Source: Williamsia phyllosphaerae (GTDB taxonomy: Bacteria > Actinomycetota > Actinomycetes > Mycobacteriales > Mycobacteriaceae). From it: DNA of 64,000 nucleotides. Every line of letters starts with the position of its first letter. Position 1 is the first letter of the stretch. Of this stretch, positions 40,838 to 48,819 are shown piece after piece. The notes under the pieces were generated by a model that was not told the origin of the DNA, did not search any database, and worked only from the letters and a program-made list of their open reading frames with translations. Made by a program: the position numbers and the translations under genes. The stretch is from positions 1,984,001 through 2,048,000 of the forward strand of contig NZ_BMCS01000001.1 in assembly GCF_014635305.1 (NCBI RefSeq), read 5' to 3'.

Positions 40838-42328
40838 TCAGAACGGTGGCGGCTGATTCGCCCAGGCCTCGTGCGCCTCGCGTTCGGCGAGGATGCGTTC
40901 GCGTTGCCGCTCGTCTGCGGTCGTGGGCGGGCGGGCCCGTCGTGACGGCAGGCGTAGCGACGGGAACAGGTCGGCGCCGCTGAACGCGTTGCCGAGGAAC
41001 CGGTGTCCGGTTGGCGACTCGAACACGATCTCGCCGAACTCGCCCTGGAAGTCACGCCAGCCGGTGAAGGTCTTGATCCGATGGTGAAACCGACACAGGG
41101 GTTTCAGGTTCTCGCCGACCGTCGCGCCACCGGCCCGGGGGTGGCGCCGGTCGAAACGATTCGTGTGGTCGAGGTCGCCCCGCCACGCCGGCGCGGTGCA
41201 CCCCGGGAAATCGCAGCACAGGCCACGGGCGCGGCAGAGGGCGTCGAGCGACGACCCCGGTCGGTATCGATGCTCGCCGACCGAGGGATCAGCGGGGTTG
41301 ATCATGCTGATCTTCGCCGCTGCCAGCAGACGACGGATGGCGTCGGCATCGAGAACGCCGTGGCCGTCTAGGTATCCCGGCTGCTCGTCGAGACCCACGA
41401 GCGTCGACAGATTCACCACGACATGGACGTTCACGACCGACGACGCGGACGCGTGCCCGGCAGGTGCGGCGGCGTCCTCCGTGGCGGCGGCGGCCGGCGC
41501 TTCGAGCGATTTCTCGGCGGGCTTGGTGCACTGCGGGCAGCGGCACGGCAGGATCGCGTCGGGACCCAGCCCGGTTGCTGCGAGAACAACCTGGGCATCG
41601 GCGCGTCGCTGACTCATGGTCCGCGGGTCGGCGCTGCAGACCGACCGAGCCATGTCGGTCAGTCGGGCGTTGACGATCGCGGCGTCGGCGGCGGCCAGCG
41701 AGCCGGACACCCGCGACATACCGGGATTGAACCGATCCGGCCTGATGTCCATCGAACGGTCCTGCTCGGCGCGCTCGCGGCGCCGGCGCAACGCCTCCGG
41801 GTCGATCTGGCTGATCAGGAAATCCACGAGGGCGCGCAGTCGCGCTCGAGACATCGGCGGGCGTGCCGACAGCTCGGCGGCGAGTCGACGGTCGAGTTGG
41901 TCGCACTGGGCATCATCGAAGAGTCCCGCGGTGCCATCGAGGATGAGGCGGAGGTCGCTCATGCTGATCCGCCCGGTCCCCAGCACCTGCCCGGTGAACG
42001 GCATCCGGGAGTGCATCCGCAGCGCCGTCTGCACTGTGGCGCGCGCCGTCCCGACCGGCACGTTCGTGACCGCGCCGATCTCCGCGATGGTCTGCTCGGT
42101 CCCGTTGGGGGTCAACTGCGTCGCGGGATCGTCGGCGAACCGCTCGGCCATGTCCTCGACCCAGTCGTCGGTGCGCACGTCGTGAAGCCGATTGACCAGG
42201 TGCATCATCCGGTACTGCGCGGCGGCGATGGTGGACGCGCAGTGGGCGATGAGTTCGATGACCTCATCCGCCGGGCGCGAGACGTCGACGGCGATCGCCG
42301 CATCCAGATCCAGCAGTCCTGCGCTCAC
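40838..42328 (-). CDS. DUF222/HNH endonuclease-like protein
   Basis: This 496-aa protein has an N-terminal DUF222 (13E12-repeat type) domain and a C-terminal HNH motif: CCDFPGCTAPAWRGDLDHT, then GENLKPLCRFHHRIKT. A low-complexity Ala-rich linker lies near residues 280-305. These proteins are multicopy in mycobacteria and relatives, and their function is not established. GTG 42328 has GGAGGT 5 nt upstream, so the frame beginning 24 nt earlier is not used. No mobile-element ends are seen. Confidence 0.88.
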   Translation of the reverse strand: MSAGLLDLDAAIAVDVSRPADEVIELIAHCASTIAAAQYRMMHLVNRLHDVRTDDWVEDMAERFADDPATQLTPNGTEQTIAEIGAVTNVPVGTARATVQTALRMHSRMPFTGQVLGTGRISMSDLRLILDGTAGLFDDAQCDQLDRRLAAELSARPPMSRARLRALVDFLISQIDPEALRRRRERAEQDRSMDIRPDRFNPGMSRVSGSLAAADAAIVNARLTDMARSVCSADPRTMSQRRADAQVVLAATGLGPDAILPCRCPQCTKPAEKSLEAPAAAATEDAAAPAGHASASSVVNVHVVVNLSTLVGLDEQPGYLDGHGVLDADAIRRLLAAAKISMINPADPSVGEHRYRPGSSLDALCRARGLCCDFPGCTAPAWRGDLDHTNRFDRRHPRAGGATVGENLKPLCRFHHRIKTFTGWRDFQGEFGEIVFESPTGHRFLGNAFSGADLFPSLRLPSRRARPPTTADERQRERILAEREAHEAWANQPPPF

Positions 42329-42397
42329 GGTCACCTCCGTCGCTCGTCTCACCTGTACGAAGTGTTAGACGCAGTGTCGTCAAGGACGGTTCCGTCT

Positions 42398-42425
42398 CGG
42401 CCACAGCAATTTCGGCGTGTGGCCG
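42398..42425 (-). terminator. Hairpin after the HAD gene
   Basis: CGGCCACA (42398-42405) pairs perfectly with TGTGGCCG (42418-42425) around a 12-nt loop, 15 nt past the HAD stop. There is no T-tract. Confidence 0.5.
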
Positions 42426-42439
42426 GTGACCTCCGGTCG

Positions 42440-43117
42440 TCAGGGTGGGTGGCCTTGGGTGGCCTCCACATTCGACGCCCACGTCACGATCTCAGGATCC
42501 GCCAGGGATGTCGTCACGAAGTCCCCGCCCAGGGTCTTGCCCGGCTGCGACGGCACAGTGATCAGAAATGCGCCTGATGCTTTCGCGGCAGCAACGCCGG
42601 TGGCTGAGTCCTCGAGTGCAACACCACCAGTCGGATCGGCGCCCAGCGTGGCGAACGCCACGAGATAGAGCTCCGGGTGCGGCTTGGGGTGATCGACCTC
42701 GTCGGCGGTGACCGAGGTCTCGAAGTACCGATCGAAACCCGACGACCCCAACGCTGCCGTGAGCATCGCGCGGGGGCTGTTGGTTGCCACTGCGATCGGG
42801 ACGCGGCCACCCAGGGCGTCGAGCAGATCACGGGCTCCGGGCATGGGATCCACGCCGCGGGCGAGCTCCGACTCGACGCGAGCGAGGAGGTCGGCTGCCA
42901 GTTTCGCGCCGTCGTCGGGCCGACCGAAATAGCGGGCCATGTTTTCGCACGCCGCCGGCACCGAGCGCCCGATGAGCAGATCCTTCTCGGTGGGTCCGAA
43001 TCCGAATCCGTTGTCGGCGAACAACGCGGCCTCTGCGCGTGACCAGCACGTCTCGGTGTCCAGAAGTAGACCGTCGCAATCGAACACGATCGCGCTGAGT
43101 CGCTGTGGCAGTCCCAT
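42440..43117 (-). CDS. HAD-superfamily phosphatase
   Basis: This 225-aa protein has motif I VFDCDGLLLDTE (residues 11-22), a helical C1 cap, motif II VATNSP, motif III Lys in DHPKPHPELY and motif IV GVALEDSATGV. It belongs to the beta-phosphoglucomutase/phosphoglycolate-phosphatase-like subgroup. The ATG has TATCCT 6 nt upstream. The substrate, a small sugar phosphate or similar, cannot be narrowed. Confidence 0.88.
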   Translation of the reverse strand: MGLPQRLSAIVFDCDGLLLDTETCWSRAEAALFADNGFGFGPTEKDLLIGRSVPAACENMARYFGRPDDGAKLAADLLARVESELARGVDPMPGARDLLDALGGRVPIAVATNSPRAMLTAALGSSGFDRYFETSVTADEVDHPKPHPELYLVAFATLGADPTGGVALEDSATGVAAAKASGAFLITVPSQPGKTLGGDFVTTSLADPEIVTWASNVEATQGHPP

Positions 43118-43123
43118 GCCGAG

Positions 43124-43129
43124 AGGATA
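43124..43129 (-). promoter_or_regulatory. -10 TATCCT of the HAD gene
   Basis: On the minus strand TATCCT ends 6 nt before ATG 43117. Confidence 0.5.
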
Positions 43130-43139
43130 GGCGCTCAGG

Positions 43140-44285
43140 TCATCTCACCAATTCAACGACTTCAGGCCCCACGTACCGCGCGCGGGGCCGGATTATCCGT
43201 CGACTCTGTGCCTGTTCGATGACGTTGCTGCACCATCCGACGACCCGGCTCACGGTGAACGTGGGGGTGAACATCTCTCGCGGAATGCCGCATCGGTCCA
43301 TCACCACTCCGGCGTAGAACTCGACGTTCGCATACAGCGGCCGATCGGGGTGGGCCTGCTCGAGGACCGCCACGACCTCGCGTTCGACATCGACGGCGAG
43401 ATCCACCAGACCGCCGCCGAGTCCGATCGCGATCTCGCGCAGCAACTCCGATCGCGGATCGACGGTCCGATAGACGGCGTGCCCGAACCCCATGATGCGT
43501 TGGCCCGAGGCGAGTTGCTCGCGCGCCCATCCGCCGGCAGCCTCGGTGCCGCCTGCGGCGACGATCTCGTCGAGTGCGTCCAGTGCCCTGTCCGGCGCCC
43601 CACCGTGCAACGGGCCCGAGAACGCCCCGATCGCGCCGCAGATCGCCGACACCAGATCTGCGCCACTCGACGCGATGACGCGGGCGGTGAAGGTGGACGC
43701 GTTGAACCCGTGGTCGATCGTCGCGATCAGGTACTGCTCGACGGCGCGGGCGTGCTCGGGCGCGGGGACGTCGCCGGTGATCGAGTACAACCAGTGTGCC
43801 GCGGTGTCGAGGTCGTCGCGTGCCGACACCGGCTCCTCGCCGTGCGAGAGTCGATGCAGTGCAGCGAGAATCGTGGGGGTGACCGCGCTGACGCGCAACG
43901 CATGGCCGGCGCGCGTCGACTCGTCGCTGTCCCACAGCGGTGACATCCCCTCGAGCTGGCCGAGCGACGACAGCACGGTCCGCAGGTCGATGAGCGAGCG
44001 GTGATCGGTGCCGGTCGCCGCCACCAACCGGATCACGGCCATCAGCTCGTCGTCGACGGCCCGCAGGGACCGGACCTGCGCGGTGAACTCCGCCAACTCG
44101 ACGGTGTCGGGAAGACGGCCGTGCACGAACAGGAACCACACCTCCTCGAACGTCCGATGACGCGCGAGATCGATCGCCGAGAACTGTCGGTACTGGTAGA
44201 AACCCTCCTCGCCGCGGACATCGCCGATCTCGGTGTGGGCCACCGACACGTTCGACAATCCGGGGTCGGCCTCGATGACGGACAT
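43140..44285 (-). CDS. Citrate synthase family protein (CitA-like)
   Basis: This 381-aa protein has the citrate synthase core. The catalytic His residues are in FSGPLHGGAP and GFGHAVYRTVDPRS. The third catalytic residue, normally Asp, appears as Glu in YANVEFYAGVVM, which may be usual in this actinobacterial CitA-like subgroup. It could be a second citrate synthase or a methylcitrate synthase. ATG 44285 is preferred; a further ATG at 44372 lies in the palindrome shared with the divergent gene. The paralogue with an HTH domain is transcribed in the opposite direction. Confidence 0.88.
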   Translation of the reverse strand: MSVIEADPGLSNVSVAHTEIGDVRGEEGFYQYRQFSAIDLARHRTFEEVWFLFVHGRLPDTVELAEFTAQVRSLRAVDDELMAVIRLVAATGTDHRSLIDLRTVLSSLGQLEGMSPLWDSDESTRAGHALRVSAVTPTILAALHRLSHGEEPVSARDDLDTAAHWLYSITGDVPAPEHARAVEQYLIATIDHGFNASTFTARVIASSGADLVSAICGAIGAFSGPLHGGAPDRALDALDEIVAAGGTEAAGGWAREQLASGQRIMGFGHAVYRTVDPRSELLREIAIGLGGGLVDLAVDVEREVVAVLEQAHPDRPLYANVEFYAGVVMDRCGIPREMFTPTFTVSRVVGWCSNVIEQAQSRRIIRPRARYVGPEVVELVR

Positions 44286-44353
44286 GGTGTGCCTCGATTC
44301 GCTGTGGTGCATTGCCTTTCGGCCTACATTCGACGGTGAGGTGAGAGGAGTCA

Positions 44354-44372
44354 ATGTTGATCGGATCAACAT
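44354..44372. promoter_or_regulatory. Palindrome over the start codon of the HTH-citrate synthase
   Basis: ATGTTGAT-CGG-ATCAACAT is a perfect inverted repeat with 8-bp arms. Its first three bases are the ATG of the + strand gene, and by symmetry it also offers an ATG on the minus strand. It could be an operator for the HTH domain encoded by this same gene or an RNA hairpin that hides the start. Confidence 0.55.
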
Positions 44373-45592
44373 CGCGACACCCGCATCGGTGGCCGAGAGC
44401 GCTGCGCCATGATGGGCGTGACTTCCTGACCACCGCCCAGGTGGCGCGGGTTCTCGGGGTCAAGCCGGAGTCGGTGTACGCCTACGTCAGCCGTGGGCAG
44501 CTGAACAGCGTGCGCATAGCGGGGATCCGCGGAAGCCTGTTCGCCGTCGGTGAGGTCGAGGCGTTCGGGCGCCGGACCGAACGTCGTCCACCCGCCGGGA
44601 TCGTCGAACGCATCCACACCGAGCTCACTTTGATCGAAGGTGACCGGCTCTACTATCGAGGCCGCGACGCAACGGAACTCGCGTTCTCGACCGACTTCGA
44701 GGATGTCGCCGAGATGCTGTGGGGCACGATCGCCGGGAGCGACCACCGGTGGGGCATGCCGGTCCCACCCGTCTCCCCGACACCCGCCCGCGGCGTCGAC
44801 ATCATCCGGCTGGTGGTCGATCACATGGGCGCCGCCGACCGACACCGCGGGATGATCGCGAGTGACGCCGTCGCCTACAAGGCGATGTGCACCCTCAACG
44901 CGATCCTTAAGGTGCTCCCGGTCGTGAGTGAGTTCCCGCGGCGCGGGTCATCCATGGCGGCTCGTTTGTGGCCCCGTCTGTCCCCGATGGCTCCGACCAC
45001 GCAGCGGGTGACACTGCTGAACGCGGCGATGGTGCTCCTCGCCGACCACGATCTGGCGGCAGGCACCGTCGCGGCCAGGGTGGCAGCGAGCGCACGCGGC
45101 AGCATCTACGCGGTGATCTCGGCCGGCCTGGGCGCATTCGACGGCCCGCTGCACGGGGGCGCGACCACGGTGGCCTACGACTTCCTGTCGTCGGTCCTCG
45201 CCGACCCGGCGGGACCCGATCACGCCGTGTCGGAGTATCTCCGAGACGGGCACAGACCACCCGGATGCGGCCACATCGTCTACCGACATCGTGATCCGAG
45301 GGCCGAGGCGTTGATAGACGGGCTCGTCCGAGACGGCGGGCGCCGGGACGTGCTCGCCGCGGTCGAGGCCGTGCGCACCGGGGTCAGCGGCTCCGGTGCG
45401 GGCTTCGTGAACTCCGACCTCGCGTTGGCCGCGTTCGCGCTGCGCTATCGCATGATCCCCGATGCCTGCGCGACGATCTTCGCCGTCGCCCGCATCGCCG
45501 GGTGGGTCGCGCACGCGATCGAGGAGTACCGCGAGCCGCGGCTGCGGTACCGACCCGAGGGTGTTTACACCGGCGTACGACCCGCGAGGTGA
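44354..45592 (+). CDS. Citrate-synthase-like protein with N-terminal HTH
   Basis: In this 412-aa protein an excisionase/MerR-like helix-turn-helix (DFLTTAQVARVLGVKPESVY, residues 23-42) precedes a complete citrate synthase domain. Catalytic residues are visible: His in FDGPLHGGATT, His in GCGHIVYRHRDPR and Asp in NSDLALAAF. GAGAGGAG (44343-44350) lies 3 nt before ATG 44354. The HTH may let the protein bind DNA, plausibly the palindrome on its own start codon. It is divergent to a second citrate synthase, so the two probably share regulation. Confidence 0.85.
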   Translation: MLIGSTSRHPHRWPRALRHDGRDFLTTAQVARVLGVKPESVYAYVSRGQLNSVRIAGIRGSLFAVGEVEAFGRRTERRPPAGIVERIHTELTLIEGDRLYYRGRDATELAFSTDFEDVAEMLWGTIAGSDHRWGMPVPPVSPTPARGVDIIRLVVDHMGAADRHRGMIASDAVAYKAMCTLNAILKVLPVVSEFPRRGSSMAARLWPRLSPMAPTTQRVTLLNAAMVLLADHDLAAGTVAARVAASARGSIYAVISAGLGAFDGPLHGGATTVAYDFLSSVLADPAGPDHAVSEYLRDGHRPPGCGHIVYRHRDPRAEALIDGLVRDGGRRDVLAAVEAVRTGVSGSGAGFVNSDLALAAFALRYRMIPDACATIFAVARIAGWVAHAIEEYREPRLRYRPEGVYTGVRPAR

Positions 45593-45610
45593 CCCGAGTC
45601 ACCACGGCGT

Positions 45611-45616
45611 TAGTCT
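45611..45616 (+). promoter_or_regulatory. -10 TAGTCT
   Basis: TAGTCT ends 6 nt before ATG 45623. Confidence 0.5.
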
Positions 45617-45622
45617 CGCGCA

Positions 45623-47017
45623 ATGACTTCTGAGACCACCGACGTCGTCGAGGACGGATACCAGCGCGGGCTGTCGGCACGAACAGTGCAGATGATCGCG
45701 ATCGGCGGTGCGATCGGCACCGGACTCTTCTACGGTGCGGGCGGTGCCATCGAGCAGGCCGGACCCGCCCTGATCCTGGCGTACCTGGTCGCCGGACTCG
45801 CCATCTTCGTCGTGATGCGAGCGCTCGGCGAGCTGCTGATCTACCGACCGGTCGCGGGATCGATCTCCGAGTACGCCGACGAGTTCCTCGGCAAGTACCT
45901 CGGGTTCACCAACGGGTGGACCTACTGGGCGGTGTGGACCACCACGTGCATGGCCGAGATCACCGTCGCGGGCAAGTACATCAACTACTGGTTCCCGTCG
46001 ATCCCGGTCTGGGTCACCGCGCTGGTGGTGCTGCTGGTGCTCTTCACCGCGAACCTGATCTCGGTCAAGGTGTTCGGCGAGGCCGAGTTCTGGTTCTCGA
46101 TGATCAAGGTCGTCGCCATCATCGGCATGATCCTCATCGGCACCCTGGTGTTGCTCCCCATCGCCGGTATCGGCCCCGACGCCGGCCCCTCGCTGACCAA
46201 CCTCTACGGCGACGGCGGCTTCTTCGCGACGGGCTTCAACTCCGCGCTCCTGAGCCTGCAGATCGTCGTGTTCGCCTACGTGGGTGTCGAACTGGTGGGC
46301 GTGACCGCCGGCGAGGCGGCCGACCCCAAGGTGACCCTGCGCAAGGCCATCAACACCCTGCCGTTCCGCATCGGACTGTTCTACGTGGGCGCACTGATCG
46401 TCATCCTGTCGGTGCGCGGGTGGCGTAACTACTCCGAGGGCAACAGCCCGTTCGTCGAGGTGTTCGCCTACATCGGCATCCCGGGCGCGGCGGGCATCGT
46501 CAACTTCATCCTGCTGACCGCGGCCCTGTCGTCGTGCAACTCCGGCATCTACTCCACCGGCCGCATGCTTCGCAGCCTGTCCCAACGCGGTGACGCCCCG
46601 AAGAAACTCACGACGCTGTCGTCGCGCCACGTGCCGGTCGCCGGGATCGTGCTGTCGGCGGGCGTCATGGTGCTCGGCGTGATCGTCAACATCATCGACC
46701 CCGCGCACGCGTTCGCCTACATCACCTCGGTGTCCACGGTCGGGATCATCTTCGTGTGGAGCTCGATCCTGGTCAGTCATTTCATCTATCGCAGACGTGT
46801 GGCCGCCGGGGCGTTGCCCGCGTCGGACTACCGCCTTCCCGGTGCACCGTTCACCACCGCGATCGCCCTCGCCTTCTTCGCGATGGTGATCGTGCTGCTG
46901 TTCTTCAGCGAGTCCGGTCGCATCGCCGTCGTGGTCGGAGCCGTGTGGTTCGCCGGTGTGACGATCGGATACTTCGTGCTCACGAACCGGCGCCGCGCGG
47001 TGCACGCCGGCAAGTGA
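45623..47017 (+). CDS. Amino-acid permease, APC superfamily
   Basis: This 464-aa protein has 12 hydrophobic segments and the AAT-family signature from segment 1, MIAIGGAIGTGLFYGAGGAI, with further marks ALGELLIYRPVAGSISEYAD and FGEAEFWFSMIKVVAIIGMI. It resembles GABA/aromatic/D-Ala permeases; the substrate cannot be assigned. It stands alone, with no catabolic partner beside it. Confidence 0.9.
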   Translation: MTSETTDVVEDGYQRGLSARTVQMIAIGGAIGTGLFYGAGGAIEQAGPALILAYLVAGLAIFVVMRALGELLIYRPVAGSISEYADEFLGKYLGFTNGWTYWAVWTTTCMAEITVAGKYINYWFPSIPVWVTALVVLLVLFTANLISVKVFGEAEFWFSMIKVVAIIGMILIGTLVLLPIAGIGPDAGPSLTNLYGDGGFFATGFNSALLSLQIVVFAYVGVELVGVTAGEAADPKVTLRKAINTLPFRIGLFYVGALIVILSVRGWRNYSEGNSPFVEVFAYIGIPGAAGIVNFILLTAALSSCNSGIYSTGRMLRSLSQRGDAPKKLTTLSSRHVPVAGIVLSAGVMVLGVIVNIIDPAHAFAYITSVSTVGIIFVWSSILVSHFIYRRRVAAGALPASDYRLPGAPFTTAIALAFFAMVIVLLFFSESGRIAVVVGAVWFAGVTIGYFVLTNRRRAVHAGK

Positions 47018-47111
47018 AGTACCTCGCGGTCGAGGGGCGGGTGTGGAATTCCCTCGCTCGATGGCGTCGGAGCCTGAGGCCTGACGGCCGATCCTGGCGG
47101 CCGCCGTACAC

Positions 47112-47447
47112 GTGTACGCGCTGTGCTGGATTCTCGGTATTCTCGCGTCGTTCCGCACGATGCCGCACGAGATCTGCGGTGACGATCTGCTGTTGCGCAA
47201 CAGTATCTTCGAGGGCATCACGATTCCGATCGAGCGAATCGAGTCGGTGACGCCGTCCCGCACCGCGAGAACCGGATTGTCGGGACTGAAAGTCGACGCC
47301 GACGAACGGGCGGCCGTGCTCGGCCACGCTGACACGACCATTCGAATTGGTCTGATCGATGTCGAGGTACGCGGCGCCCTGGTGGATTTCATCGACGTCA
47401 CTGTGGATGAGCCCCGTGCGTTCGTCGCGGCATTCGCCGATCGGTGA
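47112..47447 (+). CDS. Short membrane protein, possibly 5'-truncated
   Basis: This 111-aa product starts with one hydrophobic segment (YALCWILGILASF) followed by RTMPHEICGDDLLLRNSIFE and a small beta-rich PH-like domain. Larger actinobacterial membrane proteins end in this pattern, and here the preceding membrane segments are missing: the frame is closed by TGA at 47082. GTG 47112 is the best start and no Shine-Dalgarno is visible. It may be a gene remnant lying between the permease and the 21-nt repeat, or a genuine short protein. Confidence 0.45.
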   Translation: MYALCWILGILASFRTMPHEICGDDLLLRNSIFEGITIPIERIESVTPSRTARTGLSGLKVDADERAAVLGHADTTIRIGLIDVEVRGALVDFIDVTVDEPRAFVAAFADR

Positions 47448-47478
47448 CGACAAGGTCCCCCGAAGCAGGGGAACAACG

Positions 47479-47555
47479 GCCCAACACGGGAGCACAACGG
47501 CCCAACACGGGAGCACAACGGCCCAACACGGGGGCATGTCGGCCCAACGCGCGGG
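47479..47555. repeat. 21-nt tandem repeat, locus 3
   Basis: GCCCAAC recurs at 47479, 47500, 47521 and 47542, exactly 21 nt apart. The first three units are almost identical (GCCCAACACGGG then AGCACAACG) and the fourth is degenerate. The array lies between two convergent genes and reaches the stop of the EEP gene. Confidence 0.88.
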
Positions 47556-48758
47556 TCAGGGGCGCAGATCCACCCAGACCAGTCGGTGATCGCTGCTGGT
47601 GGTCGGCGGCAGGAGCTCATGACCGGGTTCGCCGGGAGCGGGCCAGAAGACCTGGGCCCCGGTGACCGGTAGATCCCGCGACGGTAGGACGTAGTCCACC
47701 CGCAGGTTGCCGGGCACCGGCTTGGAGAAGTCGGCGGTGAAGTACTTCGACGGTGTCCGATGGCCGGTCTGCCCCGCCGTCGCGCTGTCGGCGACCGCGC
47801 CCCTGGATGTCGGCAGGGTGTCGCGCACGCGGGGCAGTGCAAGCACCTGGTTGATCGCCCCGACCCCGGGTCCGGGCGGACCGCCGTCGGCGGGGTCGCT
47901 GTTCTGATCGCCGAGCATCACGAACGACGACCCGGGCGCGAGTCCGCCGCGTCGTCCGGAGTCGTCGTAGATGTAGTCGGCGCGCGATCCGCCCGCGATG
48001 TAGTCGGCCGAGAGTCGGATCTCGTCGTGGTTCCGTCGACCGTTGCGGTCCTCCGGGCCGTCGAAACTCGGCGGCGTCGGATGTGACGCGAGCAGGTGCA
48101 CGGTGCGACGTCCGATGGTGATCGGCAGGTCCCAGTGCGACTTGCTCGACAGTCGCAGGATGTCGGCGCTTCCGCCGTAGTAGTCGCGGGGGATGAGGTT
48201 GCCCGGCTGGTCCTTCCAGAGGAAGTTCTGGAAGGTGCGTACCCGCGCGGTGTCGATCGGGTACTTCGACAGCACCACCATCCCGTACTGACCCGGGAAC
48301 GCACCGAAGCCGTAGGCGTCGTCGGGACCGTCGGACCGGCCGTCGCCGTTGAGGTCCCGACCGGTCGGGACGCCGGTGTTGACCGGGGCGGTGAACATGT
48401 ACGGATAGTCGATCGGCGCGGCCCCACGCTGCGATCGTGCCAGGTAGTTCTGCTCGAAGAGCTTCGCCGCCGCTTGATCGGGGTAGTAGTCGAACTCGTT
48501 GAGCAGCAGGATGTCCGGGCGGTTGATCTGCACGATCTGCGCGATGGTCCGCGCCTGGGGATCGACTCCGGAGCGCAGGTCGGTGAGCAACGCCCCGGCG
48601 CTCGGCCGGTTCAGGCTCGCGTTGAACGTCGCGACGCGGACCGTCGGGTTCCCGCCCGACGAGCCGAACCCGGGTGCCGCGGACGCACCGGGAACGCTCA
48701 TCGACGACAGTGCGCAACCGAGCGCGACGAGCAGGACGGACAGGTGTCGCAGACGCAT
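47556..48758 (-). CDS. Secreted endonuclease/exonuclease/phosphatase-fold protein
   Basis: This 400-aa precursor has a signal peptide (LRHLSVLLVALGCALSSMSV, cleavage near ASA-AP at about residue 28). The EEP core shows RVATFNASLNRP (Asn ligand), ILLLNEFDY (Glu ligand), SFVMLGDQNSDP (Asp/Asn) and the final TSSDHRLVWVDL (His). An insert with DLNGDGRSDGPDD looks like a calcium-binding loop. Secreted EEP proteins include nucleases, sphingomyelinases and phosphatases. ATG 48758 gives the correct signal peptide, and TACTCT lies 7 nt before it. Confidence 0.85.
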   Translation of the reverse strand: MRLRHLSVLLVALGCALSSMSVPGASAAPGFGSSGGNPTVRVATFNASLNRPSAGALLTDLRSGVDPQARTIAQIVQINRPDILLLNEFDYYPDQAAAKLFEQNYLARSQRGAAPIDYPYMFTAPVNTGVPTGRDLNGDGRSDGPDDAYGFGAFPGQYGMVVLSKYPIDTARVRTFQNFLWKDQPGNLIPRDYYGGSADILRLSSKSHWDLPITIGRRTVHLLASHPTPPSFDGPEDRNGRRNHDEIRLSADYIAGGSRADYIYDDSGRRGGLAPGSSFVMLGDQNSDPADGGPPGPGVGAINQVLALPRVRDTLPTSRGAVADSATAGQTGHRTPSKYFTADFSKPVPGNLRVDYVLPSRDLPVTGAQVFWPAPGEPGHELLPPTTSSDHRLVWVDLRP

Positions 48759-48765
48759 TCCCGGC

Positions 48766-48771
48766 AGAGTA
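48766..48771 (-). promoter_or_regulatory. -10 TACTCT of the EEP gene
   Basis: On the minus strand TACTCT ends 7 nt before ATG 48758. Confidence 0.45.
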
Positions 48772-48819
48772 GGGGCCCTCGGCGAACGACGGGCCACACG
48801 GTGGTGAACTCCGTGGTGA

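Noticed and set aside
44286..44372. ATG 44372 as start of the minus-strand citrate synthase
   Set aside because: It exists because the palindrome is symmetric; the extra 29 residues are not family-like.
45599..47842. A 747-codon frame antisense to the permease
   Set aside because: Shadow frame, and its N-terminal part translates the 21-nt repeat.
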